A stretch of 64,000 nt of DNA from an uncultured Anaerolineae bacterium (GTDB lineage: Bacteria; Chloroflexota; Anaerolineae; Anaerolineales; Villigracilaceae). The stretch is taken from the NCBI GenBank assembly GCA_937120535.1, contig CAKZJX010000010.1:23339-87338 (forward strand), in the 5' to 3' direction. Below are positions 44,141-56,058 of this stretch, one piece after another. Under the pieces are notes generated by a model that saw nothing but the letters and a program-made list of their open reading frames with translations, was not told the DNA's origin and did not search any database. Position 1 is the stretch's first letter, and every line of letters starts with the position of its first letter. The position numbers and the translations under genes are program-made.

Positions 44141-45300
44141 TACTGCGTTCCTCGTTCTTTTGCGATGACAATCGTTCCATGTTTGGGCAAGGACATGCGC
44201 AACTCACTTTGCGATAGACTGACATAGGGTGTCGTCCAACGGAAAATCCATTTGGCATCTTCCGGTCGGACGTTGATACAACCGTGAGACCTCTTTTCGC
44301 CAAACGCATTATGCCAGAACGCGCCGTGAATGGCCACGCCTTCCCCGCTGATGAACGTACACCAGGGGACGGCCGGCGTGGAGTACCCAGCCTGGGCGTC
44401 GCCGGCCGTCATGTTTTTGGAGATGATCTTCCAGTGGGTGAACAAGTTCCCCACCGGAGTAGCGTACTTGTCCGTCCGTTGACCGGTCACCGGGTCGTAC
44501 ACTTTGCCGCTGGAAATCCGACAGAAAAACACCTCACGCCCACGCTCCAAGCAGGAGAGCGTCTGGTGATCCAGGTCGACGTGGATGACCTTTTCCTTCG
44601 GGCCCACATCAGGACTGATCGGAGCGACATCCTCCTCCGTCAGCACCTTGAACGCCCGTGCATCGGCCCAAAAATATTCGCCATACGCCCCATAGCCATA
44701 GCCGCGCCCATAGGCGTCCTCGTTCCAGCGGTATTCCACAAAGCCGTTCTCCTGACGAATGCGATCGATCCACACCACCTGACCGTAATACAACCGCGGC
44801 GGGAAGTTATAGGCCAAATGATCTTGAAGCCACGGCGAGACGACCTTGCCTTCTAGAGTCAAATCCACATAGGGCACAGTGACCTCGACCCAGAAGCCGG
44901 GTTGGCCGGCCGGCATCTCGGTGATCGGGGTGTTGGGCAGGTTGCGAGTAGGCTGGACCATCGAGCCGTAGATATATCCTTGAGGCGTCTCCACGTACTT
45001 CTGGTTTACCATGCCGCCAACCACCCGACCGACCACCTCGCGCTGCCATTCCACCAATTGATCGGCTCGTAGGGTGGCGATGACGTTGCTGTTACCAAAC
45101 GCGTTGGTGGGCTGGCTGCGCAGGACCACGTCGGTGGTCACCACGCGCCCGATGATCTCACTCTTCGGGAACTCCGGCAGGGGCTTGGGAGTGTACAGCG
45201 CTTCCAGCGCCTTGGTGCTCAGGCGGAAGGGACGAAAGGCCAAGGCACCCAGCCCCAGGCCGGCCCACTTCAAGAAATCGCGTCGAGAGAAAGAAGTCAT
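44140..45300 (-). CDS. Tat-exported L,D-transpeptidase (YkuD family)
   Basis: Cell-wall cross-linking enzyme. From ATG 45300 the N-terminus MTSFSRRDFLKWAGLGLG is a twin-arginine signal. The central part carries SH3-like stretches (about 45-130). The YkuD domain lies near the end with HGAFWHNAFGEKRSHGCINV, including the catalytic Cys of SHGCINV. It is 386 aa from this start. A strong promoter (TTGACA-17-TATCCT) precedes it. It overlaps ccdA by one base, which would link cell-wall enzyme and redox transporter expression. Confidence 0.93.
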   Translation of the reverse strand: MTSFSRRDFLKWAGLGLGALAFRPFRLSTKALEALYTPKPLPEFPKSEIIGRVVTTDVVLRSQPTNAFGNSNVIATLRADQLVEWQREVVGRVVGGMVNQKYVETPQGYIYGSMVQPTRNLPNTPITEMPAGQPGFWVEVTVPYVDLTLEGKVVSPWLQDHLAYNFPPRLYYGQVVWIDRIRQENGFVEYRWNEDAYGRGYGYGAYGEYFWADARAFKVLTEEDVAPISPDVGPKEKVIHVDLDHQTLSCLERGREVFFCRISSGKVYDPVTGQRTDKYATPVGNLFTHWKIISKNMTAGDAQAGYSTPAVPWCTFISGEGVAIHGAFWHNAFGEKRSHGCINVRPEDAKWIFRWTTPYVSLSQSELRMSLPKHGTIVIAKERGTQ

Positions 45301-45333
45301 CACACACATCCTGACAGGCAACAGCGATGCCTG

Positions 45334-45362
45334 AGGATACCCATAAGGCGGCGTTGTGTCAA
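45334..45362 (-). promoter_or_regulatory. Predicted promoter of the L,D-transpeptidase/ccdA operon
   Basis: On the minus strand: perfect TTGACA (45362-45357), exact 17-bp spacer, TATCCT (45339-45334). The predicted leader is about 27 nt with AGGA before the ATG. Confidence 0.65.
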
Positions 45363-45650
45363 CGATCGGATAAATGCTGCCTTAGCCGGCAAGGGCGCTT
45401 GGTAGCCGGCTGCGACGCCAGGACTCACGGCCGGCCTCGTCGAGGCACAAAGCGCGCCGCCGCAAGGCCAGCGCCCTCCGATTGTACCAAGTGTTCTCCG
45501 AGAGAGACGAGAAGAAACAGGGTGCTCTTACGTTTCAAAGTCCTATCGGACCCCCACCCCGCTCATGACAACCAAGCCCTGCCCGAGGCAGCGCTGCGCC
45601 TCACGCTGGCACTGGCAGAGCGGCTCAGGCCATCGGCAGCCTGTCGCGAC
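45363..45650. other. Intergenic stretch without a recognisable gene
   Basis: About 290 bp between the L,D-transpeptidase promoter and the esterase stop. A plus-strand open frame runs through it, but has no ribosome site or domain, only a short helical-looking Ala/Leu segment near 45570-45640. No hairpin or repeat stands out. Confidence 0.5.
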
Positions 45651-46301
45651 TCATTCGGCAAAAAACGCCTCTAGGGCGCGCAAACACTCTGCGCTGACTT
45701 TATGCCCCACCTCCGCCTCGCAGTAGGTCACCTGCGCGCCGGCCTGTTCCAGCAGCGCCAGCGAAGCTCGGGCGCGATCGACCGGCACCAACTTGTCCTG
45801 CGTGCCGTGGGTGACGAACACCGGCTTGCCCGACAAGGGCTTTGCGGCCACCAGGGCCTCCATCCCAGCCGGCATAAAGCCCGCCAAGATCGCCGCCCGC
45901 TGGACGCGCTGCGGATATAGGCAAGCGATCACGTTGGCTAGAGCGGCGCCCTGACTGAACCCCATCACGTCAAACCGATCCGCTTCCAGGGAATGCCGTT
46001 CGGCATAGGCATCGACCAGTTCGATCAGCGCTTCGGCCGCCGGCCGCAGATCGTCCAGCGTGGGCCGGGCAAAGGTCCCCTCGCGTAGGGGGCGCCAAGA
46101 GTAGCCGCCCTGCGGCGCCGGGTAGAGGCCGCGCGGGGCCAGTAACCACAAGTGGGGTGGAAAGTTGCGGGCGAACACCCACATCGAGTTCTCGTCACCC
46201 GTCCAGCCGTGCAACATCAGCAAAAGACGATGCGGCGAACGGCTCGCCGGGCGCACCTTCAAAATCCAATGATCCAAGGTTTCTAGAGAAGGGTCATTCA
46301 C
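45651..46301 (-). CDS. Alpha/beta-hydrolase carboxylesterase (phospholipase/carboxylesterase family)
   Basis: Serine esterase with the oxyanion region LLMLHGWTGDE, nucleophile GFSQGAALA near 110-118, a catalytic Asp in THGTQDKLVPVD and His near the end in EVGHKVS. About 216 aa from GTG 46301, whose codon overlaps the stop of the preceding small gene; the frame opens at 46337. Substrate unknown. Last gene of the long glycan operon. Confidence 0.88.
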   Translation of the reverse strand: MNDPSLETLDHWILKVRPASRSPHRLLLMLHGWTGDENSMWVFARNFPPHLWLLAPRGLYPAPQGGYSWRPLREGTFARPTLDDLRPAAEALIELVDAYAERHSLEADRFDVMGFSQGAALANVIACLYPQRVQRAAILAGFMPAGMEALVAAKPLSGKPVFVTHGTQDKLVPVDRARASLALLEQAGAQVTYCEAEVGHKVSAECLRALEAFFAE

Positions 46302-46518
46302 GACCGGCACGTTTGAGTATCCAATCAACGATCCCAAAGATCAGCGCAATCAGCGCCACCGGCATCAATCCAGCCAACAAGCAGACGATGCCCAGCGCGG
46401 CGCCTCCTGCCCCGTAAAACCACCAGATCAAACCGCCGCCGACCATAAACAGCAAGATCAACACCCCCAAGATCAAACGCCGCTGAGTCTGGCGGGCATA
46501 CTCTCGCAAATCGCGCAT
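46294..46518 (-). CDS. Small two-helix membrane protein
   Basis: A 74-aa protein with two hydrophobic helices (about 15-38 and 40-66), a basic N-terminus and a basic C-terminal end. No family recognised. It begins immediately after the patatin remnant and overlaps the esterase start, so it is in the operon. Confidence 0.6.
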   Translation of the reverse strand: MRDLREYARQTQRRLILGVLILLFMVGGGLIWWFYGAGGAALGIVCLLAGLMPVALIALIFGIVDWILKRAGRE

Positions 46519-47142
46519 TATCGCACCCTCGGCCTGCGTCGCAAACGCTGCAACCAGCGCCCCGGCCAGGAGGTGGCCCGCCGCAGGGCCGGCAGTGCTG
46601 CCTCAACCGCCTCCTCGCCCAGGCGCGCCACCTGATGGACGTTCACATTCCCCAGCAAGGGGATATGCGAGACTGCCGGACGGATGATCACCTCTGGGCG
46701 ATCCACCTTTAGCCGCAGCTCGGTCATCTGACGATTAACGATATCCACCGCCTGTAAGAAAATACTCAGGGCCTGGGCCGGCCGCCAACGGGTGATCTGC
46801 TCCTTCAGGATCGGCGGGATCGGGTAAGGGAGAGGCAGCCTGAGCAGGCGCGTCGGCTCCCCCAAGGGAGCGGTCAAGACCACCGCCACCACCGGCAGAT
46901 CGGGCGCCAACCGGCCCATCGCCCGGCAGATGGCCGAACAGGCGCGACTGGTCCACGCCGGCAAACAGGTTCTCGATTTCATCTGGCGTCTTGCCGAATG
47001 CATACAAGGCCGCCACCACGCCGCCAAAGCTGGTCCCCGCCACCGCTCGAATGCGAAAGCCTTCCCGTTCCAGCCGTCGGATCACCCCCAAATGAGCGTT
47101 CCCTTTGGCACCGCCACCGCCCAACGCCAGGGAGATGTCCAT
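46518..47142 (-). pseudogene. Patatin-like phospholipase with internal deletion and frameshift
   Basis: The first half reads [20 protein letters not shown] with the patatin oxyanion loop and GTSFGG nucleophile motif (catalytic Ser in G-x-S-x-G), down to GHLPGDG near 46925. The sequence then shifts frame and resumes as [12 protein letters not shown] and the usual C-terminal region, ending at 46518. About 100 residues of the normal fold are missing at the junction, including the second catalytic Asp (DGG motif). A single deletion that changed frame explains it. The remaining 625 bp are otherwise well preserved, so the event is probably recent. Confidence 0.85.
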
Positions 47143-47148
47143 AAAATC

Positions 47149-48831
47149 CTACCCCTCCTCCAGCAGAAAATCGCCGCCTTCCAGCAATCCCTTCAAGATG
47201 GCCTGAATAGCCTCCGAGGCCAACAACTGCTCCGGCCGAAAGGGTTTCAAGCGGGCCTGCGTGGTGCGCACTGAGGGCTCCAGAAACGCCTCAAACGGCA
47301 AGGAGGCGCGGAACAGTTGATAATACAGAAAACGCCGCGCATTGCGCTGGAACTCTTCTGGGACGTAAATGGTCTTGGCCTGCAAAAACTCCTCCATTTT
47401 CTGGCGCACCGCCTGCGGGGTTTGGGGAAAGAACACCGTCGGATACTGAGTATACCGTGCCCGCCCAGCACACAACACCGGCACCCCCAAAATAGACGCC
47501 TCCAAACCGATGGTGGAATTATAGACCATCACGAACTTGGAACGCTGAATCAACTCATAGGAGCTGAGCGGTTCGCGCGGCCCGATCACGATCACGTTCG
47601 GTTCCTGCCAGACCCCACGCTGGGTCGCCCACTCCTCCACCGTCTCGCGGCTCGCCTTGCGGACCCGTAGCTCGTCGGGGTGAGCGCGGATCACGAACAA
47701 CGTTTCGGGATGTCGACGAATGACCTCAAAAACCATATCCAGCCAATCGAACATATCCTCAAAGACAGTGTTGGCGTGAGGCTGGCTGGTATCGAAGATC
47801 ACATTGGTGAAGATGGGGACGATCTGCTTGAACCCGGCCGCCTCTTGCAAGAACGCCTGGTCGAGGCCGGCCATCGAGGGCCAAAAGCGGATGCCGGCCA
47901 TGGTGAAATCGCCGCGGAAACGCTTGCTGAGATACGCATCCAAGCGCGCGTTCTGCTCAGAGGTCAGCTCAAACGTCTCTGGAATGTGGATCGGATAGGC
48001 GGTAGCTTCGCCGTCGGTGAAGAAGGCCGAGGCCGGCTGCAAGCCCACCTCGTGGGTGATCACCCGCAAATCGTGGCGCAATGCCACCCAACGGACCGCT
48101 GCCTCTGGGAAAAACTGCCCGTTGAACAGCACCACCGCCCGTGGCCGAATCCGATCGAGCAGATCGGCAAACTGACGGGCGATGCTCCAAGCCGAGAGGA
48201 TATACTCCCGCAGCAAGAAGCGCGTCGGCTCGTCGTCCTCCAGGTGATGACGTCGCAGGATCCAGCGCAGGCCAGGCAAGCAGAGTGCGCCCAAGGGCAT
48301 GCCCTCGTGTTCGAAGATCATCAGCTCGACCAATGAGCGCCCTTCCAGGCGCGCTTCCAGGCGCGGATCGCGCCTAAAGGAGAGCCAATACACGCCTGAT
48401 CGGAGCGCGTCGTCGGCCCCGCGGCCGGCGGCCGTGGGCCGGCGCTCGAACGACAAGGACGATAGCCCACTGAACAAGACACGCGATTGGTACACACATG
48501 AACGACATGGCATAGGCCGCTGCGGGCGATCGCGATTGGTCCCTAAGACGCACTTGCTCATGCCCGAACGGCAAGCCACATGTACCACCGGCACCCCTTT
48601 CAAGCGCAACGCCCAAGCCGTGAGCAGGTGAAATCCGCTATTCCAGGATAGATCGTCTATGCCAGTAGAGGCCTTGAAAAACACGATCGGCGCCCCCGAC
48701 GGCTCAGGAGCTTGACGGGCGATCTCCAGGGCCATGCGTGCGATCCTCAGATTGTTCCAGTGGCGCACCACCCGGCGCTTGAGACGTTGGGTGTACCACT
48801 CGTTGACCTTACCAATCATTGCTCTGCTCAT
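47149..48831 (-). CDS. Putative polysaccharide glycosyltransferase (capsule/surface-glycan type)
   Basis: A 560-aa protein. A cysteine cluster (CVLGTNRD...PCRSC, about 93-112) appears in the first third. The C-terminal half is GT-B-like: FVIRAHPDELR, VIGPREPLSSYELI and VYNSTIGLEASILGVPVLC (about 355-465), similar to KpsC/KpsS-type capsule transferases. Specific linkage unknown. It overlaps the sulfotransferase gene upstream by 23 bp. Its position after a CMP-sugar synthase makes it a candidate transferase for that sugar (inference). Confidence 0.7.
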   Translation of the reverse strand: MSRAMIGKVNEWYTQRLKRRVVRHWNNLRIARMALEIARQAPEPSGAPIVFFKASTGIDDLSWNSGFHLLTAWALRLKGVPVVHVACRSGMSKCVLGTNRDRPQRPMPCRSCVYQSRVLFSGLSSLSFERRPTAAGRGADDALRSGVYWLSFRRDPRLEARLEGRSLVELMIFEHEGMPLGALCLPGLRWILRRHHLEDDEPTRFLLREYILSAWSIARQFADLLDRIRPRAVVLFNGQFFPEAAVRWVALRHDLRVITHEVGLQPASAFFTDGEATAYPIHIPETFELTSEQNARLDAYLSKRFRGDFTMAGIRFWPSMAGLDQAFLQEAAGFKQIVPIFTNVIFDTSQPHANTVFEDMFDWLDMVFEVIRRHPETLFVIRAHPDELRVRKASRETVEEWATQRGVWQEPNVIVIGPREPLSSYELIQRSKFVMVYNSTIGLEASILGVPVLCAGRARYTQYPTVFFPQTPQAVRQKMEEFLQAKTIYVPEEFQRNARRFLYYQLFRASLPFEAFLEPSVRTTQARLKPFRPEQLLASEAIQAILKGLLEGGDFLLEEG

Positions 48832-49651
48832 ACCCCAACTGCATCAGTAAATCGCCCGCCACATCCTTGAACAGACGTTTGTGTTCCTCGGTAAAATGCT
48901 CGCGCCAGGCGCCGACCTTGCCAGCACGAAACGTGCGGCTCTTTTTGGGTTGAATGGCTTCCATCAAGCGTGCGAGCGCCTGAGCACGCGGCAGGGGGAG
49001 GCGATAGCCTGTGCTCTCGACCTCATCTAGCATGGCTGAGAGCGTCTCCTGGCGACGCTGGATAAAATCCTCGTAACGCAGGCAACACACTCCAGGCGTG
49101 GCCAACCAAGCCAAGACGGCCTCGTACCGCTGTCTCACGCCGACCATGCGTACCCCGTCCTGATCCACGCCGATGATGGCCGCCTTGAGCCGTTCCCCGA
49201 AGTCGGGCAGCGAGCGATAGTAGGCGTGCATGCCATGCTCCTCGTGCATCTCCGTGGCGTAGAACACTTGCGAGACGAGGAGATCGCGCGGGTCGCGATA
49301 GAGGAAATAGGTGACGCGCCCGCGCGAGGTCAAGAACGAAACGTTTTCGGGGGTAGCTTCCACATATCCCCAGCCGATCACGCCGCAGGGGATGCGTTTC
49401 AAGTCGCCCAAGATTTCTTCGGCGGTTCGGCGACGCCCCTCTCGGGTGATGGTCCGCACCGGCTCGGCCTCTACGTACTTGTAGGGCATGATGGAGGTAA
49501 ACCCGTTCAATACTTGCCAAAGCAAATGCGATCCGCTCTTGGGCTTGGAATTGCCGAAGATCGGCGGCGCCTCGTTGAATTTGAGCCGTCGCCAGCGCAG
49601 CATGGCCTGTGCTGTCTTGACATAGGGGCGAACTAGATGGCGCCAATTCAT
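48809..49651 (-). CDS. Sulfotransferase-like protein (PAPS-dependent)
   Basis: A 280-aa protein with the 5'-phosphosulfate loop SKPKSGSHLLWQ near 33-44 and a 3'-phosphate-binding YRDPRDLLVSQ near 130-140, both hallmarks of sulfotransferases. Cytoplasmic. It probably transfers sulfate from PAPS to a sugar or lipid during glycan assembly; the ATP sulfurylase/APS kinase gene is in the same operon. The start ATG 49651 lacks a clear ribosome site. Confidence 0.82.
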   Translation of the reverse strand: MNWRHLVRPYVKTAQAMLRWRRLKFNEAPPIFGNSKPKSGSHLLWQVLNGFTSIMPYKYVEAEPVRTITREGRRRTAEEILGDLKRIPCGVIGWGYVEATPENVSFLTSRGRVTYFLYRDPRDLLVSQVFYATEMHEEHGMHAYYRSLPDFGERLKAAIIGVDQDGVRMVGVRQRYEAVLAWLATPGVCCLRYEDFIQRRQETLSAMLDEVESTGYRLPLPRAQALARLMEAIQPKKSRTFRAGKVGAWREHFTEEHKRLFKDVAGDLLMQLGYEQSNDW

Positions 49652-49667
49652 GGCAGAACTGGTCTCA

Positions 49668-50549
49668 TCACTCGTCGTTGACCCTGCGCAATTTCATCAG
49701 GGATGGCTTCTCCGAGTCGTAGACGCGCTTGATGCCGTCTCCCAACGCCATTTCGGTGACGCGGATATACTTGACCAGTCGCTCAAAGCCGCCAGGCTCC
49801 ACCGAGGCCGCCTGATCGCTGCCCCACATAGCCCGGTCCAGCGTGAGATGGCGCTCCACCATACAAGCGCCCAAGGCGACCGCCACCGCCGTGGGCACCA
49901 AGCCGACTTCGTGGCCGGAGTAGCCGATAGGAATGTTCGGAAACTCGCGGCGCAGGGTCTCGATCATGCGCAAGTTGAGTTCGTCTGGCTCGCAGGGGTA
50001 CGTGCTGGTGCAGTGCATAATCACCAAGTCTTGTTCACCGAGCACGTTCACCGCCCGGCGGATCTGCTCCATCGTGGACATGCCGGTCGAGAGAATCACC
50101 GGCTTGCCCGTCTTGCGCACGTAGCGCAGCAGGTTATGGTCGGTCAATGCCGCTGAAGGGATCTTGTAGGCCGGCGTATCGAACTGTTCCATGAAATCCA
50201 CCGCCGGCTCATCCCACACCGAGACTAGCCAGGGAATGTTCTTCTCCTTGCAGTAGCGATCGATCTCCCGATATTCCTCTTCATTGAACTCCACTTTATG
50301 GCGATATTCGATGTACGGAAGGTATCCCCAAGGGGTCTCGCGCATTTTATGCTTTTGCGCTTCGGGAGTGGAAACATCGGGAGTGCGCTTCTGAAACTTG
50401 ACGGCATCTACGCCGGCATGCACTGCAGCGTCAATCATCCTTTTGGCAATTTGTAGATCGCCATTGTGATTGATGCCCAGCTCGGCAATGATAAACGTGG
50501 GATGTCCGTCCCCCACCAAGCGATTTCCTATTCGCACTTCACGTGCCAT
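49668..50549 (-). CDS. neuB: NeuB-like nonulosonic acid synthase (core domain only)
   Basis: TIM-barrel enzyme condensing phosphoenolpyruvate with an amino-hexose to make a sialic/legionaminic-type acid. FIIAELGINHNGD and AVKFQKRTPD with NeuB-family spacing, STGMSTMEQI, MHCTSTYPCE and SGHEVGL are visible. ATG 50549 has AAGGAGG upstream, giving 293 aa. Standard NeuB/PseI/LegI proteins are about 340-350 aa because of a C-terminal SAF (antifreeze-like) domain; here that domain is absent. It follows the NeuA fusion by 10 nt. Confidence 0.9.
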   Translation of the reverse strand: MAREVRIGNRLVGDGHPTFIIAELGINHNGDLQIAKRMIDAAVHAGVDAVKFQKRTPDVSTPEAQKHKMRETPWGYLPYIEYRHKVEFNEEEYREIDRYCKEKNIPWLVSVWDEPAVDFMEQFDTPAYKIPSAALTDHNLLRYVRKTGKPVILSTGMSTMEQIRRAVNVLGEQDLVIMHCTSTYPCEPDELNLRMIETLRREFPNIPIGYSGHEVGLVPTAVAVALGACMVERHLTLDRAMWGSDQAASVEPGGFERLVKYIRVTEMALGDGIKRVYDSEKPSLMKLRRVNDE

Positions 50550-50559
50550 ACGTTCCTCC

Positions 50560-51801
50560 TTAGACTGGTATCGATCCCTCTGCCATGCGGGCCAGCACCA
50601 AGTCGCAGACCTCGCGCAGCGCACCACGTCCACCCGGCCGAGAAAGCACATAATCGGCTGCTTCCAACACCTCTGGATAAGCATCGGGCACCGCCACGGC
50701 CCAGCCGGCGATCTCAAAGCAGGGGAGATCGTTCACATCGTTGCCGATGTAGATCAGCTGGGCTGGATCTACTTTCTTGCGGGCCAGCAACTGCTTCAAG
50801 GCTTGGCCTTTCTCTTGGATGTCGATCCCATGAATGGCCTCCACCCCCATCTTCTCAGCGCGGGCGCGGACTACCGGATTGGGCTCTGAGGAGAGGATGA
50901 CCACCTCCACCCCGCGGGCGCGCAACTCGCGCAAGCGCATCGAGTCAGAACGGGTGGCTGCCACTGTCTCGCGGCCGGTCTCGTCGGTCCACACCAAGTT
51001 GTCGGTGATCACGCCATCGAAGTCGGAGACGATCAGGCGGATCGTCTTCGGCATCGGCCGTCGCGGCCGGCCCGGCCAGACCATCTCCAAGCCGGCACTG
51101 CGCACTAGGTGCTCATAGCGCGCCCAATCCTGCAACGTATCAATATCCACCGTATACCGCGGATCGATCAATAGGGGATAAATGCGCTTGCCGCTCATCG
51201 AACCGCCGAGGATGGTTTGACTTCGAATGGCGTCAATGTGTCCAGTTTGCCAATACACAGGCGGCAGAATTTGGCGCGGCGCATTATACGGTTCATCGAT
51301 CCCATCCACCTGCAATAGCGGCGTCATCGGTCCCTCCTCACCGTGAGGCAGGCGCCACATCTTATAGGGGTTCTGGCCGGCCGGCACCACGCCGCGCACG
51401 CTATCGGCGTCCGGATGAGCCAACAAGATCTCCACCGCCCGATCGACCAAGCCCGGCGGACGAATCGGCGAGGTCGGCCGCAATTGGACCACCACCTCTG
51501 GCCAATAGCCCTCGTGCTCGGCCAACCACGTCAGGGCATGTTGAAAGACCGGTAGATCGGGAGTGGTATCCTGGGCAAACTCGGCCGGCCGTAGGAAAGG
51601 CGTCTCGGCCCCAAAGCGGCGCGCCACCTCGGCAATCTCCTCGTCATCGGTGGAGACGATCACCCGTCGCACACAATCTGCCTGACGAGCCGCTGCAATG
51701 CTCCACGCAATCAACGGATAGCCAGCGAAACGGCGGATGTTCTTGCGCGGAATCCCCTTCGAGCCGCCGCGAGCCGGGATCAGCGCCAACACCTCTACCA
51801 T
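50560..51801 (-). CDS. neuA: CMP-nonulosonate synthetase fused to a KdsC-like HAD phosphatase
   Basis: The N-terminal 225 residues form a CMP-sugar synthetase: LALIPARGGSKGIPRKN nucleotide loop, STDDEEIAEVA, QLRPTSPIRPP and later DADSVRGVV. The C-terminal 165 residues are a KdsC-type phosphatase with VSDFDGVITDN and YIGNDVNDLPCFE. The fusion resembles animal CMP-sialic synthetase and some bacterial CMP-KDN/legionaminic enzymes. The phosphatase may remove a phosphate from the NeuB product or have a structural role. ATG 51801 is chosen; 51810 is also possible. It overlaps the SDR stop. Confidence 0.92.
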   Translation of the reverse strand: MVEVLALIPARGGSKGIPRKNIRRFAGYPLIAWSIAAARQADCVRRVIVSTDDEEIAEVARRFGAETPFLRPAEFAQDTTPDLPVFQHALTWLAEHEGYWPEVVVQLRPTSPIRPPGLVDRAVEILLAHPDADSVRGVVPAGQNPYKMWRLPHGEEGPMTPLLQVDGIDEPYNAPRQILPPVYWQTGHIDAIRSQTILGGSMSGKRIYPLLIDPRYTVDIDTLQDWARYEHLVRSAGLEMVWPGRPRRPMPKTIRLIVSDFDGVITDNLVWTDETGRETVAATRSDSMRLRELRARGVEVVILSSEPNPVVRARAEKMGVEAIHGIDIQEKGQALKQLLARKKVDPAQLIYIGNDVNDLPCFEIAGWAVAVPDAYPEVLEAADYVLSRPGGRGALREVCDLVLARMAEGSIPV

Positions 51802-52622
51802 GCTGTCCATCCCCCATCCACCACGATGTTGGTGCCGGTCACATACGAAGAAGCATCCGAAGCCAAGAAGAGCAGTGCGCCGTTCATCTCGTCCTTGCGG
51901 GCCATCCGCCCCAAAATAGTCTTGGCCGAATAATTCTGGACGAAATACTCCTCATGATGGTTGAACACCCCGCCGGGCGTCAGAGCGTTGACCCGGATCT
52001 CGGTGCCGGCGTAGTAGGCTGCCAGATACTTCGTGAACCCCAACACCCCGGCTTTGGTCACCGTGTAATACACCGGCTTGTAGGCCACCCGCCGACCTTC
52101 CTTCACATAAATCCGCTGATCGGGGCCGTTCAACCCATACGTCGAGCAGATATTGATGATGCTGCCCTTCTTGCCCTGGGCGATCATCGGCCGCACACAG
52201 GCCTGGGTGACCAAGAACATGCCGGTCAAGTTCACGCTCAGCGCGGCGTTCCAATCGGCCAACGGATACTCCTCAAACGCCCCCGGCGAAATTCCACGCG
52301 CCGCCGCTTGCGGATCGAACTTCGGATCAAGCGCCGCTGAATTCACCAAAATATCCACTCGACCGAAGGCTGCCAACACGGCAGCGGTCATCGCTGCCAC
52401 CGAGTCGGGCTGAGTGATATCGGTGGGAACTGCCAGAGCCCGGTAACCGGCGCGGGTCAATTCCTCGGCAAACTGCTGCGCAGCTTCAGCGTTCACATCC
52501 ACCACCGCCACCGCTGCGCCGGCCTCCGCCAATGTGCGGCAGAACTCCTTGCCGAGCAACCCCACGCCGCCCGTCACCACCGCCACCCGACCATCTAGCC
52601 TAAATTTCTCCAAAACGCTCAT
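51795..52622 (-). CDS. SDR-family oxidoreductase (PtmA-like)
   Basis: NAD(P)-dependent dehydrogenase of the short-chain family with TGGVGLLGKEF nucleotide loop near 17-27, a NSAALD loop near 90 and catalytic YYTVTKAG near 180. 275 aa. In Campylobacter and relatives an SDR (PtmA) stands next to CMP-legionaminate genes in the same order (SDR, CMP-synthetase, NeuB), so it probably acts on a sugar precursor (inference). It follows a GT39-like membrane transferase. Confidence 0.9.
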   Translation of the reverse strand: MSVLEKFRLDGRVAVVTGGVGLLGKEFCRTLAEAGAAVAVVDVNAEAAQQFAEELTRAGYRALAVPTDITQPDSVAAMTAAVLAAFGRVDILVNSAALDPKFDPQAAARGISPGAFEEYPLADWNAALSVNLTGMFLVTQACVRPMIAQGKKGSIINICSTYGLNGPDQRIYVKEGRRVAYKPVYYTVTKAGVLGFTKYLAAYYAGTEIRVNALTPGGVFNHHEEYFVQNYSAKTILGRMARKDEMNGALLFLASDASSYVTGTNIVVDGGWTAW

Positions 52623-52631
52623 AGGATCTTC

Positions 52632-56029
<3,398 letters not shown>

Positions 56030-56050
56030 CTAACGACTTCCGAAGTTTGA

Positions 56051-56056
56051 ATTATA
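56051..56056 (-). promoter_or_regulatory. -10 box and repeats before the PAPS-enzyme gene
   Basis: TATAAT on the minus strand (56056-56051), about 50 nt before the sat start; -35 not evident. It is flanked by several small inverted repeats: AAAATTCA/TGAATTTT near 56060-56082, TTTGAA/TTCAAA around the -10, and ACTTCG/CGAAGT in the leader. They could be an operator or leader hairpins. Confidence 0.45.
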
Positions 56057-56058
56057 CT

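Noticed and set aside
45327..45674. Plus-strand 115-codon frame opposite the L,D-transpeptidase promoter
   Set aside because: No start signal and no domain; only a short Ala/Leu-rich part looks protein-like.
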